Source: Acanthaster planci
Taxonomy: Eukaryota; Echinodermata; Asteroidea; Valvatida; Acanthasteridae
Reading direction: 5' to 3'
Length of the DNA stretch: 64,000 nucleotides
Assembly (NCBI RefSeq): GCF_001949145.1
Contig: NW_019091479.1
Location: 687,932 to 751,931, forward strand
The notes under the pieces are model-generated. The model saw only the letters and a program-made list of their open reading frames with translations, made no database searches and was not told the DNA's origin. Below are positions 23,401-56,570 of this stretch, in pieces. The translations under genes and the position numbers were made by a program. Positions within the stretch are counted from its first letter, which is position 1. Each line of letters starts with the position of its first letter.

Positions 23401-23906
23401 AATCAGCAACTTTAACCAATTGGTAATTATTAGAATTATCAGTACCAAACCAGTCAGTTCTTAACTACAAACTGTAATGACAGAGGTTGTGCTTGTGTCT
23501 ATTTATAAGGTTCTTGGAATTGAGGGATTGTTAACATCACCGGCTGGATTGGAGTCCACTTGTCTACTTTTGGCATATGGCTTAGGTAGGTACACTGTAC
23601 AGGATCCTTACTATATAGCTACAGAAAAATCTTAATTATAAATACTTGGAATTTTTTGCACCTTGCATTGAGCCAAATATTAAAGACATATTTGAGTTTG
23701 GCTGGTTGATTTTTCATATGTAAAAGAAGTCATCTTCTTTTTCAGATTACTACTTCACTCGAGTCACTCCTTCCAATCTGTTTGATGTCTTGAAAGAAGA
23801 CTTTGACTACACGTTGATCACCGCTGTATTAGTTGGTTTAGTGTTTGCTGCTGGTGTGACAAGGAAGCTAGCTGCAAATAAAGCCCTCAACCATGCTTGG
23901 AGGTGA
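14436..23906 (+). CDS. EMC1: ER membrane protein complex subunit 1 (EMC1), 22 coding exons
   Basis: EMC1 is the large lumenal subunit of the ER membrane protein complex, which inserts transmembrane segments and aids multi-pass protein biogenesis. Exons: 14436-14527, 16732-16922, 17068-17185, 17426-17551, 17657-17774, 17896-18045, 18179-18337, 18447-18521, 18634-18823, 19282-19401, 19576-19631, 19785-19973, 20165-20329, 20687-20854, 21166-21382, 21541-21651, 21794-21906, 22271-22350, 22459-22589, 22932-23089, 23510-23585, 23746-23906. Phases close to 987 codons plus TGA (the human protein has 993 residues). A signal peptide ([18 protein letters not shown]) is followed by the family hallmark [10 protein letters not shown], then beta-propeller (PQQ-like) segments. 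[32 protein letters not shown] and [13 protein letters not shown] mark the conserved C-terminal half. One membrane segment, [15 protein letters not shown], precedes the terminal NHAWR. Intron 5 uses a GC donor (17775). Intron 1 holds an assembly gap, and intron 20 holds a tandem array of the exon 20 end. Confidence 0.95.
14798..15090. mobile_element. MITE-like inverted-repeat element (EMC1 intron 1)
   Basis: The left end is AGTCCCAACTATAG (14798-14811) and the right end is its near-exact inverse CTACAGTTGGGACT (15077-15090), 13 of 14 identical. Further inward both arms carry GTTGGG/CCCAAC and AGAGTGCTACAGTTGGG-like words. Outside the right end the inverse of AGCATAAG continues directly; the left side has AGCATAAG at 14769, separated from the terminus by about 21 bp, as if the left terminal repeat had been interrupted. 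No coding capacity and no clear target duplication. Confidence 0.55.
15735..16232. repeat. 28-bp tandem repeat interrupted by assembly gap (N at 15776-16190)
   Basis: The 415-N gap is flanked on both sides by the same tandem unit, CCCTGGGTAT followed by TGCACAAACCATATTGTT. One partial copy is on the left (about 15756-15775) and one and a half copies are on the right (16191-16232). The missing sequence is therefore probably more of this array. It lies in EMC1 intron 1, so no coding sequence is lost. Open frames running through the N block are meaningless. Confidence 0.75.
18915..19192 (-). repeat. Dispersed repeat family Y, copy 1, with internal expansion (EMC1 intron 9)
   Basis: The reverse complement starts AGGGGTTCGAGTGGCCA and contains AAAGCTGAAAACAGCTAGC. 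It then has about four tandem copies of a roughly 34-bp unit containing AAAGCTGAAATTCAGGGTC and AACATCTAC. The same repeat occurs on the plus strand at 44115-44288 with only one such unit. The tandem frames ([11 protein letters not shown]-like) are repeat artefacts, not exons. Confidence 0.8.
23040..23475 (+). repeat. Tandem amplification of EMC1 exon 20 end and its splice donor
   Basis: A unit of about 58-63 bp is repeated about eight times. It contains TACCAATAC, then AGTCAATCATCAACTATAAC and CAATCGGTAATGATTAGAG. The first unit includes the last codons of EMC1 exon 20 (INYNQS) and the authentic donor TCG|GTAATG at 23090; the rest lie in the intron. Five or so downstream units keep a CGGTAATG- or CTCGGTAATG-type donor copy. 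Divergence increases toward the 3' end of the array. Using a downstream copy would run into the in-frame TGA at 23099-23101. Confidence 0.9.
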
Positions 23907-24882
23907 TTGAAGTTTTAAAATGGGGACATTCCAGGCTAGCAGATTAAACTCTTAGTTCAGTGAGTAGGTAAAGGTTGTATCACAGATTTTTTGCTGCATA
24001 TAAGAATACATTAAATGGGAAAAATTATGAAATTATTTCAAGCAGTTTTCATGAATCCTTTGTTAAAGTGAAATATGTGACAGGTAATAGAGTACCTTTT
24101 TAAGACACAAATTGCCACAAAAACTGGTTTCATTAAGCTTGTTTAGAGGACAATCTGTGGCATTTGTTCTTTATAGACGCATTCTAATTATTAAACTGTC
24201 CAAATTTTTGGATTGTTTGTCAGAACTGTAAGTCCAGGAATTTTTTAAATTTTTGCCAGACAAAATTATGCAAGGGATGTGTGAAATGAAATGTTTATTT
24301 TCATTAATTGAAGCTGGTGTATTTAAACTGACTAATATGAAGTCATTCTACAGAAGGCAAAGTGGTCTCCAGTGAAAGAGATTTCAGTGATTGTAATGTA
24401 GTTTATGGCTTAATTCTAGTCAATTGCTTGTTCAGGTTTTATGTTTCAGTACTTGAAAGTGAGCTTTCAAAGACCAGCAGACGGTTTTTGTTAAAAATGG
24501 CAAAGTAAATTATGTTAACAAAGGATATAAAAATGACAGCATTGTCATAATTAATGGATGGTTTGTGTATGTGTTAGTGATACCTTGTTTTTATTTGCCT
24601 AACATTTTGCTTCTCTACATATGTTTAAGGCAAAATATGCAGGCTTAGGAACTCCACTTTTCCCTGTGAATTGGATAAGGTTCTGTTTTGTATTAAGATT
24701 TGTGAAAATTGGCAAAAAAACAGCACTGTGTCAATACTTTAAAATGTGAAATACATGTATGTTACACGTGTAAATGTGTTTCTTTCAAAGTTTCATCAAT
24801 GTGGTGTTAATTAATTGTAAGTTGGTTGGTGGAATTTGATCTGCTTGATTTGAATTTAGACGAGAATTTCATTACGGTTTAA

Positions 24883-24888
24883 AATAAA
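24883..24888 (+). promoter_or_regulatory. Candidate EMC1 poly(A) signal AATAAA
   Basis: An AATAAA hexamer about 980 bp after the EMC1 stop codon, in AT-rich DNA consistent with a 3' untranslated region. A T-rich stretch follows about 15 bp later. Other hexamers could be used. Confidence 0.4.
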
Positions 24889-25519
24889 AACTTCGAAAGA
24901 CATTTTGTTTTCATACTGTTGCATTCTTTCTTTGTGTGCCATTTCCATGAGGGGTACTTTTAAACCATAATCATTTTCTAAGGGGAGGGGGTAGTTTTAG
25001 AGCCCAGTGTGGAATGTGACTGGTGCCCGTGCTAACATTCCAATCATACAAATGAATGTGCACTCCGACTGGTGTACAACGCAGTGCTCAGCATGCGTTT
25101 TTGCTTCCTTGCGACGCAGTGGTGGTCGTATTCCTGTTTCCCAAACCCTATGCGCTACATAAATTACGCATATTGCTTTAGTAACAGACTAGTCTGCATA
25201 AAATTAGACGTTTACATTATAAATTCTGACAGTGACAGCTGCAGAAAACGATGCAGGATTTCTGAAGAAGCGCCCATGTTTTTTGCTGGAATCCATGATC
25301 GATTCTCTGCTTCCGTTTGTAACAATACACAGACGGGTTTGTTGCAATGAGATTGTTGGTAAATAGTTAAATTGTAATTATTTTGTTAGCTTTATTACTA
25401 AATTTTAGAGTCACCCCGGCGTGGCGCGCTGGCGTGATACAGCTGGCGTGAACAACCGCCATGCAATTTGCAAGGGGTTAAGGCCTCGAGGTGCATTCCT
25501 CCTTCCTCCATGATTCAAC

Positions 25520-25541
25520 CATGGAGGTAGCTACCTCCATG
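25520..25541. repeat. Perfect 22-bp palindrome flanked by direct repeats
   Basis: CATGGAGGTAG is followed immediately by its exact reverse complement CTACCTCCATG. On both sides is the word CTCCATGATTCAACCA, which overlaps the arms. The structure is consistent with a small local inversion or duplication event. Confidence 0.85.
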
Positions 25542-25589
25542 ATTCAACCAAATCGTCGTATTTCTGCGCGCGAGCTTATTAATTTGTGA

Positions 25590-26313
25590 TCCCACGGGAT
25601 TTTTACATTAAGACAGGCCATAATCAGGAGGCATCATAGAAATATTTCTATAAATCCTGAATTTAGGACTGATAGTTTCCAGTTCGGGGTATTTCTTTCA
25701 CAAAAAGCCCCAAATTGCAGGCCTTTTTTGGATAGACATGATGGAGGCGGGCGGCTACACTCAGAAATGAGTGCTTAGTTTTACTGCTATTTTGGGGGTA
25801 TCTTCGTTCAAAGGTGAATAAAAATATTTTCGTGGCACAGTACTTGTGCAGAATATCCCGCCACACTCACCTTGCCCACCTCGTAGCCGTGGGTACGTGG
25901 ATACGGAGTCACGCTTCCATCCACAAGGCCCACTTCATATCCCCGTATCTGCGTAGCCATTCCCCGGGACCCACATCGGACTTGGGAAAATTCTTCCGCC
26001 TTCCCCATTCACTTTGCGTTGCAGTTCTTTGTTCTCAAGACGCAGCAAGGATAACCCGAAGTCAAACAACCTCCACTTGACTATGTAGCTATTGATTTTT
26101 AGTGGGTGTTTTTGCATGGCAGGGTATTCTGCAATTACTCCCTTTTCGTGGCTAACCCCCATAAAATTGAAATGAGAAGTGATCTTCTGGCCATAATCTT
26201 GAATTTCCAGTGAAAAAACGGAGGTCAACTTCTTCACTAGAGTCAACAGGGGGCGCTATTTTGGTCAGATTTGGCACTGTTTTCTATGGGCGCGTATTTG
26301 GTGTAGTGCAACC
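25590..26313. repeat. Dispersed repeat family X, copy B, with 306-bp insertion
   Basis: Matches 9011-9382 in two blocks, 25590-25836 and about 26143-26313. The extra segment 25837-26142 is bounded by the 10-bp direct repeat TTTTCGTGGC (25827-25836 and 26143-26152), the signature expected of a target-site duplication. On the minus strand the insert has an open frame with the stretch RLENKELQRKVNGEGGRIFP and a good donor-like AAG|GTGAGT, so it might derive from an exon. I recognise no family. Confidence 0.7.
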
Positions 26314-26321
26314 CTGCTGTC

Positions 26322-26457
26322 GCCTACCCCCAGAACTGAGTGTGGGGTGGACGTTGGACCCCACAGTTCTGGGGTAGCAGGCACCATGGTCGCTTTCTGG
26401 ATTCTGGCATCTGTCTGGTCATGTCATTTGCCACACTGGTGATGCATCACCAATGTG
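26322..26457. repeat. Two neighbouring small hairpins
   Basis: The first hairpin (26322-26382) has imperfect arms GCCTACCCCCAGAACTG and CAGTTCTGGGGTAGCAGGC around a loop of roughly 20 bases, part of which also pairs (GTGGGGT/ACCCCAC). The second (26432-26457) has 13-bp arms CACACTGGTGATG and CATCACCAATGTG with one mismatch and no loop. Neither matches an element I know. Confidence 0.6.
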
Positions 26458-27254
26458 CATGTGGCATATGATATTTGATATTTAAATGCATGGCTACCTG
26501 GCTACTGGTTGGTTTGTGATTGAATTGGCTCACTTCGGACATGGCGGAGCTAGTATAACGTTAGTGCAGTGCAAATTTTATCGGTTTAGGCCTATGGGTT
26601 TAACAGATGTTTGGTCAAGTTGGTTGATGGAACTTCAACCTGCACACGTAGGCCCAGTGCCATGATTTTTACAACAGATGGAAAGAATTCATGTACAGAC
26701 ACCACAGATTTTTGCCCACAGTGATCTATTAGCCATTTGAAAGCAGTAAGATATCCAAAAAGTCAAAGTTAGCAGTGGAAATATTGATAGTGATTGAGAT
26801 ATTCACCATGTTCAACATTTAACGTTAGAATTTTTCAGACCAGTCTCCTAGGGTTTGTGCACAGGGTGTCAAGAGGCGTCCATGTACATAGTATATGGAA
26901 TTCTTTCCCAACAGACACAAGTCATACACATATAACAAACATGTTAAAAATACCACCAGACTATTGTAAACATCCGAATTCCAGTTAGGCTAGCATTTTA
27001 AATCATCAAATGTTTAATGTTCTTTGTAATTGAATCATGTGTATAATGCCTTTCATTTTCATTTTGTCTGTGTCATCTTTTCCGTCAAGGCTTGAAAAAA
27101 AGAGACAAGTCCAACCTGTACCAATTTTTTAACATTTGCTAACATGAACATAAGTTCAGAGGTAATTGCACTTTTCTCATACAGGTCCATTGAAAGTACA
27201 CGACACATATATCTGCCAGAATAAGATCTTTGTTGCATCCAACTCACTGCAAGC

Positions 27255-48636
<21,382 letters not shown>

Positions 48637-51600
48637 GTAGATCTCATCTGTGAAGGTATTTACCATGGCTTTAACATTTATTTTGTAACTCAACACAAGT
48701 ACATAGACTGTACCTGTGTGTAGTTTTGTATATAGCATTACATTGTATTAATGCCACTGTTATGTTAAACACTGATGCTACCTTCTTGATTGTCAAAGAT
48801 TGTCTTAAATCTTCAATTATTTTGAAGTGGAGGAATGGCCACATTAAGACTTAAGACCCCCAAAAGTCTCCAGTTTTTGGTCAGCGCACGTCACTGTAGA
48901 CCTGTACTTCAACAAAATTCCAACAGTTTTTATTTGGTATTATACGATGTCCAAAAGCTGCCAAACTTGCTTGCCTGGAATCCTGCGCCTGCGTACATTT
49001 AACATGTTTGAGATGGGGTATGGTTGAGTACATGTAATATCTACAGTAAGGAGTCTCTTTAGACCCCAATACATTTAGTCAGGCACTCTTTTGCAGATGT
49101 CATTTCTGTATTATACATTTTCCTCTGGGAACCAAATGAGATGGTCTTATGTCTTGTGTACATCTACAAGCTGAAATGCATTTAAACAGCAAATAGTGGG
49201 GGCCGGTCTATTTCAGTGTTAGTAGCGGCAGTACGTATGTGCTACATGCAGTCATGATGGACATCGTTCATATGCGTACATCATTTCTAGGAAAAAAAAG
49301 TGAGGGCAAAAAAAAAAAAATGCGTCACCACACCACTTTGAAGCCAGTCCCTGACCAGAAACCAGAGATGTTTTTTGGCCTAAACAAGATCAGATGTCAG
49401 TGTTGAAGCAGCGACTGAGATGATGACTGCCATATATGTTTGTTTTAGTGTACATCCAGTGCAGGAATACGTATACATGTATGTGCAATTCTTGTTTTTT
49501 TCTTCTTGGCAGCTGTTTGTTCAAAACATTTCGTGCATTTATAGTGAGAACTCATGTTAAAGTTTTTGAGCATATTACAATTATAAGTATCGTCAGTTCT
49601 TTTTAAAATTATTTTTCAAGTGTATAGAAGTTAGTTCTTTAAGTGTATACAAGTATATTGACTATTAATATTTTCAAATGTATCAGTTGTTTTGAAAGCA
49701 AAGACAAAAGGTACATTAGTTCTGCATGTATTTGAAAATTTATTTAATTTGCTATTTATTTTTAATGGGAAGAAAATGTGATGGTAATATACATGTGTAA
49801 GGATGGGCACTTGTATGGTGAGCAAATTAACATTTTTTTGTCTTGAGGAAACTGGCTGAGTTGTAAGCAACTGTCTGAAAGTTTGTATTGTTACACTTGT
49901 GTATAAATTAGTAGAACGTGTATCTGTTGTTATTTTAAGCAAAGTATGGAAAATGAATATCTTCGGGCTTCCGTTTCTTTATGAAGTTTTAAGATGGAAA
50001 TGGTGAATGTTGTTGCATGAGCTGCAGGAAGTTGTGTTGTGTGAATATGTCAACATACTTTACCTTGATGAACAAAATTTGTAGTACCTTGAATTTAATC
50101 AAAATTCTTGTGTATTAATAAGAGAAAGATTTATTCAGAAATGTATGATGTGTTCATCTTTGAAGTATTTCGCACTTTTTAGAGCCATACCTTAATGTTA
50201 AAAACTTGAGTAATGATAGTGATAATAAGCAGTAATTGTAAAGTACATAGTACAATGAAGTCTATGTGCTGGGAAGATTGAACAGATAAGTTTTGAGTAT
50301 ATATTTACATTGTTCCAGGATGGGACCGTTTTATGTGATATGAAAGGTTACACCAATGTTAAGGTGCAGAGAATTTACGATTTCATTTATTGCATAAATT
50401 GTAAATTGTTATTTAATGTATAAGTAACCTTTTTAAAAATTAACATTAATGTGTTGTCAGTAAATTTTCAAGTTTAGTCTAGCATGAAATTAATGTAATT
50501 TATTGTGCTATGACAGCTTCAACTATACGTTTTGATGTCATTTAGTTTTCTGTTCAGACGGCTTGTTGGTATTCTTCGTAATGTTGATGAAAAGATGACA
50601 TCTTGGGAGTTTTCGCCCTGTAAAGCATAATAAGTCCTTTTAATTTTGGTACAATTTTGCAAATTTGATCACCATTCTGAATTGCGGCCTCTGGTATTCA
50701 ACTTTATTTTTTAGTTTAGACAAATGAATAGTTCAGTTGGTATAATAGTGTATTAATGTTCACTAAATATGGTCATCACTGTTGCCAAGTAAAACAAGGA
50801 AACGTCCTTAAAGTGTAACTTCCTTAAAAGTGTGTTTGGCTGAATTGTTGTACTCACTAAATGAAACTTATCCTTCTTAAAAACATGAGGAAAGGAAAAA
50901 GAAAAGATTATACAAGCTTGAAGTTTTGTTAAATCTAATTGATAGTATTTAATATTCAGTGCATTATAATACCACAAACATGTACATTTGGCTTAATTTA
51001 CTGAATGACACAATCCCAAAACCAATTTTTAAGAAGAGATCTGACTAAAAGAAAACCGGCTTATAAAACCAAAATATTTCTTAATAATACGAAGATAAAC
51101 CTAAATACATGTACATGTTACTTTGTAACGTCCAAGTTAACTCGCTAGTAAGGTTTATTAACTTTTGTTCAAACAGAAGAGCGTTAACTTAGTAATAAGA
51201 GGGTGGTTAACGGTGGTGAATCTTCTTATTTTTAATACAGATCAAAACAGCCGCAAATTTGTTTGAATTTCCTGAAGCAACTGTTCTAGTACTGAGAAGC
51301 AGGCTTGCTTCCAGACTGCTGCTTATATTTGTGCATGAAAGCAACAAGAAAAGGATGAAGCTATTTTACCCTAAACATGAATTCTCAAGGTTCACGTCAG
51401 GTCTACAGTTTCACTCCTTAAGCACTTATGTCTGCCCCTCACCAAAAATACTGAACTGAAAAAATCTACACAGATGCAGCGATCATATACAAGCACATAA
51501 AGATTGCGGAGAATGAACAAATTGCCTTGTCTACAGAGTTGTCACAGTTGTCAAAAGATGTTCCCAGATGGCTGACTAACCTTTAAGATAAATCAAACTA

Positions 51601-54358
51601 TTTTAATGACACCTAAAACTGTACATGTAGATCATGCAGTAGTTAAGGTCACTCAATGCGAGAAATTAGTCCACAGAAATCAGAGGTAATGTGGTTTTAC
51701 ACTTGGCATTTCACAATATCAGCCCCAGATTTTAAAGGAAATTCATCGTGAGTGACAACATATTTGAGGTAATGTGATACCTTTTGTCATCAATTTTGTC
51801 CACAATAGCTGTGCAATAGCTATGCTCAATGTAGGTTATACACTCTGTAGACAAGGCCTTATCCACAATTTACACAAGTTTGCTAACCTATGACTATCTT
51901 CCAGCCGATAATGCAAGGTTTTGTACAAAATATTCATAAAATGTACACCTTAAATTGTACACCAGACACTTCTCCATAACAATTGCTGTGTAGGACATTC
52001 AGAAACACAACACATACAGATCTATAGTAATTACAATTGTGCCCAAAATGTCATCTGCCCCTAGATTAACTCTACACATTCAGTAAAGACAATATCCAAT
52101 CACTTAACACCAAACAGAAACTAATGAAAATGGCAAATTTGTGTGATTTCATTTTTCTTTTTCTGATGTGTACAACACAGAAAGACGATAAATATTGGTA
52201 AAATATTTTAACGCATCACTTTGTTCTGAATAAAAGCATAGGAGTGTGAGAACAATTTCGTAACATGCACATTTAGACTGGTTTCATATCCTATTTAGTT
52301 CAATCCTGACATACACACATTATCCCCCTCCCATTCCAAGCCCCACCTCCTCTACCAGGCCCTTCATAATAGCGATGCACATTACATGAAAATCCCTGCA
52401 TACTGAGGCAGGAAAATCATGCTAACCTGACGTCTATTTCAGTGCTTTAGTTAGCAAAAGTTAACAAATTGTTACAACACCTGATATTAAAGAAAAAAAA
52501 GCAACACCATTCACCTAGCGAAGAATTGCATTCAACGCAGCCTGGACATATAACCCTGATGGTCACAACAACTTTATTTTTACTGAATTCACCGTGACAT
52601 AAATTCAAAACCAAACTTTGAGGACTTGTGTAAAATATTAAACAGTTAAACGGCTGTTTTTGCACAAATTTTCCAAACAAGTACACGTACCGGTATGTAT
52701 GCATGTGTAGTACTTTCCCCTTATGCACGGCAACCTCAAAGCATTTCACAAAGAACCTTCAGCAAGATTAAACATGAAAATATTACCTTCCAACATACAA
52801 CTATCCTAAAAGCCAGTGTTTGTGCCTTTTGGATGATGGTCACATTTTCTTTACCTACACACCATAATTAATGTTAAAAAAATATTTTACACTTTTTACT
52901 TTACAAATTTCCATGAATACAAACATATTATGCAGAAATGCTTCTTGAATCGGCACAAACAAATGTGCAAAATTCACAACTACATGCACTGTCTATTAAA
53001 GTCCACTATTTTTAATATATTAATTTCATACATTCCCAATCCTGCACTCCAAGGTTTCCTGCTCTTTTAAGATATTTTTTGATATCTTTAACATATTTAA
53101 AAACATTTCAAATAATTTTCCATCCTTCCTGCTCTGAAGAACTCCAAAAAAGCATTTGACAAAGAATACACCTCATTCCTGTAAACCCTTTCCATGTCAA
53201 TAAAACTACGTCATTCCAGACTCAAATGATTTTCACTAAAAAACAACAAATACACTCAGATACTGGAAGTGTTTTCATTCTGTCTAAAAACCTATTAAGA
53301 AAAACAAATGCCAACAGATTGATTACACAGAAACAAATCTATCCACACATTATTATCAAATGTTTCAATGTTCCCAAAACCATAAAAATTACTACATTTT
53401 ACACTATCATTATGAATAGATGATCATTGCTGACTCCAACTTCAGCTGAGTACTGCTAATCAAAGACTCAGTGTGAGTTATCATAGCACTCAGTGACTGG
53501 GATCAGGTGACTTGAATCAAAGGACTGGTCAGATGACTGCTCCGTGCAGTGAAATCCTCAAACAGGACATATTTTGGCACTTTTTGAAGAAGTAATCTTC
53601 ACTTTTTGAAAGTCCTTTCCAAAAAAAACGTACATGTATTTTCAAAAATGTAATTTCAGCTTTGCACTGCACTACAGTCTTAATCTTCATCTTAACGTAT
53701 CAAGACAAACGGTTTAGACAAGAACAAGAGCAAGTTAACAGCTCCACCTTCGATTTCTGATGAAAAAAAAACCTGACACTAAACTGACCTATTCCACAAC
53801 TGTCTACATGAATCTGTGCACAGAGCAACCATCCTTAAGAAGTCCAGAGTTGTTGCATTAAGTACATACTCAATTCTACACTGTACAGCTTCTTATAGGA
53901 TATACTTACTAAATATGTACATCAACTACTTGGCATTTTAAAACATGCTTTCCTCAGCTTCAAGAGGTGCAGCTCAATATACAGTCAGACTCTGAAGGTA
54001 GTTCAATCAATTCTAGTATTTGAAACTAACAAATTCACTGGATGCAAATAGAAAATTTTAGGATTATCTGCTCTACAGGGGAACAAATGATATCCCCTCC
54101 ACTCAGATATGTTTAGTCTTACGGTTAATGCCGCCCACAGGCCTTTTCTGGGTGCACATCTTGCACTTTGGTCAAGTTCTTTTCATTTCAAATACTGGCA
54201 GATATTGTCCAAAGAGTCTTGTGTAATTTCAATAGCTTTATGAAAACCTCCATGGCCCAAAGAAGGCTTCTATTGTGGGTTTCATGCGAACTCAGGAAAT
54301 TCTGGAGTATCAACTCCCAGTCAATGGTTGGCCTCTGTAATAGTCATAGGTTTGATGT
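48637..54358. other. NALCN and zinc-finger gene 3' untranslated and intergenic DNA
   Basis: AT-rich, with no recognised gene or RNA. The genes on either side converge here, so the left part is probably NALCN 3' UTR (plus) and the right part zinc-finger gene 3' UTR (minus). The boundary cannot be set from sequence. A poly-A run lies near 49308-49320. The plus-strand open frames at 48140-48400 and 51259-51459 have no family resemblance. Confidence 0.45.
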
Positions 54359-56566
54359 TCAAGCCTGTATGACATGGGACACATTTGGAGCAGATACCGG
54401 CAATGGAAAATATGGCATTCTGGAATCCACGATGTGACTAGGAGATTGGAAAGCTGGGGAACTTGAGGTGAAGGTTGGGCTCTCTGTCGAAAATACTGCT
54501 GGGCCACGATTCATGTAACCTAATGACGTAGGCATGGGAATATGCAGGTTTAAGGGGTGACTACCCACTGAGGGACTAGTGGCTGTGTGAGCTGGGAAAC
54601 CATGAGGTTGGGCGCTTGATTTGGCATCGGTGGTCTGGCTTTGGACCCCTGAACGTGGTGGTAATGTAAGAGGCTGCAGTACAGAGTCTGGTGCCTGAAG
54701 ATGCATCAGCATGGGAACAAGGTGGCTAGTGGTCTCTGCTGATGAATATTCATTCATGTTCATGCTTGGCTGATGCATATTCATGGTGGAGGCGGAGTCA
54801 GAGTTAGATTTCTTCTTACTCTTTTTGTGTTTCTTGTGGTGTGTGAGATTGCTGCCTGCCGAGGAGTTGCTCTGTTTGTTGGAATCAACGATGGGCATGT
54901 TAGCAAGTCCATTACTAGCAATCTGAGGGTGCTTCTCCATGTGTTTCTGCAGGTAAACTTCTAAGCTGTAGGTCTTCCCACATACCCCACAGGAGAATCG
55001 CTTTTCACGTCGAGTGTTCTCATGAGAAAGCGAGTGATTCTGCAGCTTGTCCAGCTCATCATAGGCCCTGTAGCAGTCTCTGCATTTGTAGGGTTTATCC
55101 TTGTTATGTCGCCTCCAATGTTGCTGTAAGTTAGATAACTGACTGAATGCCTTGTCACAACCAGCATCAAAACACTTGTAAGGTTTCATGCCGGTGTGAA
55201 TGCGTGTATGTTGTTGCAGATGTGACAACTGCTTGAAGGACTTGTCGCAGTAGGTACAATTGTAGGGCTTGTGGTTAGTATGAACCCGTGAGTGCTGACT
55301 TAGATATGACGTGGTTGCAAATCCTTTGCCGCATTCTTCACACTTGTAAGGTTTTCCCTCTGTGTGTGATCTTGCATGCAGCAGTACATCGGATTTACTG
55401 TAATACACCTGAGGACAGATCTTACAGTGATATTCCTGCCCACCCTGCTCTGCTTCCAAAAATGAACGTGGACTTGTGACTTTCTCTGCTTTATGACTGC
55501 TCTTACCTCGTGGTGATGATGTATTACCTGAATGGTTGGGGAGTCCATTGCTGCCGGCAGTGGCTGGTCTGGATGTGGCTTGATTGATAACAGGTGTTGG
55601 TTGGACAGTATTCCTGGTATACAAGGGAGCGGCTTGTTGTTGGCTTGTTGATGGTGGCATGGTAACACAGCCTGCTATTTCATGAGCAACGTGGCTTGCA
55701 ATGGATGCAAATCGAGCACAACACTTGTTACACTCATACCCTGTTGAAGCAAATATAAAAGTTGAACACGTTTCAAACATCTAATAATGTTTCAATCATG
55801 TCGCTGCACATTTGGTCTAACAACCTTGATAAGTACTCATAACAATGGACACAATAGGAGAATGTTTTATGGCTACAAATAAAAATGTACAGGTGATTCA
55901 ATGCCTCTTATTTTAGATGTTATACTGACCACATTTATTTACAAAATACTATTGAGCAAACTTAAAGCAGTTCATAGAAGACACAGGATACATCTACACA
56001 GACTGTGCAGCAACATCATGTGCAAAAGAATAATGTTACACTTGTCGTACCATTGGGGGTAATTCACTTGTCTGCAGTTTGGTCAGCAGATGAATTGAGT
56101 ACCATTCTAAGGTACAAGTTTCCTATCTATACAAACTAAAATCAATGATCTTTGAATAAAGTGCAAATAATGAAGGTCATTACCTGTTGGTGGCTTTGCA
56201 GGGGTTAATGGTGGTCTTGGCTCCATGCCAGGAACCTGTGAGGAGAAATGATGATTACGCTAACGTAACATCGTAAAACATGAAAAATGTGTTAAATATA
56301 TTGACATTAACAAGCAGCTGTCCACGACATCAAACATGAAAATATGAAAATATTGGAAAAATTTATGACTGTAGCAATTCTTTATTCAGTCATTAAAAAC
56401 AAGATGTGACTGTTTTAGTTTTGATAGGTTGTTATACTTCTTATTGAAGTTAAACTCATTTCATGCATGTGTAAGTAATTTCACATACCTGTAATTGTTC
56501 AACCTCTGATTGCCAGAAGGTCACATGACTTGCAGGAGGTGAAAATGGTGGCCTCTGCAGACTCAT
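54359..56566 (-). CDS. C2H2 zinc-finger transcription factor, lin-29/rotund/ZNF362-ZNF384 type
   Basis: A nuclear DNA-binding protein of 503 residues in three coding exons on the minus strand: 56566-56489 (start MSLQRPPFSPPASHVTFW), 56235-56184 and 55740-54359. Phases close exactly. A degenerate finger (YECNKCCARF) opens exon 3. Six canonical C2H2 fingers then run from about residue 147 to 325, with TGEKP-like linkers. The order and wording of fingers 3-5 are diagnostic of the family: CDKSFKQLSHLQQHTRIH, then the longer finger with GCDKAFSQLSNLQQHWRRH, then NKDKPYKCRDCYRAYDELD, then a final finger CGKTYSLEVYLQKHMEKH. The C-terminal third is Ser/Pro/His-rich with a basic HHKKHKKSKKK stretch, possibly a nuclear localisation signal. 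Which of lin-29, rotund/squeeze, ZNF362 or ZNF384 is closest cannot be decided by eye. Confidence 0.85.
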
Positions 56567-56570
56567 TTTG

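Larger units (their letters stand above)
24889..27254. other. EMC1-NALCN intergenic region and NALCN 5' flank
   Basis: No conserved gene is seen. The region holds repeat X copy B (25590-26313), a 22-bp palindrome (25520-25541) and two small hairpins (26322-26382, 26432-26457). Just before the NALCN start there is a plausible 3' splice site (CTCATACAG at about 27176-27184). NALCN exon 1 may therefore be preceded by one or more noncoding exons that I cannot locate. Confidence 0.5.
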
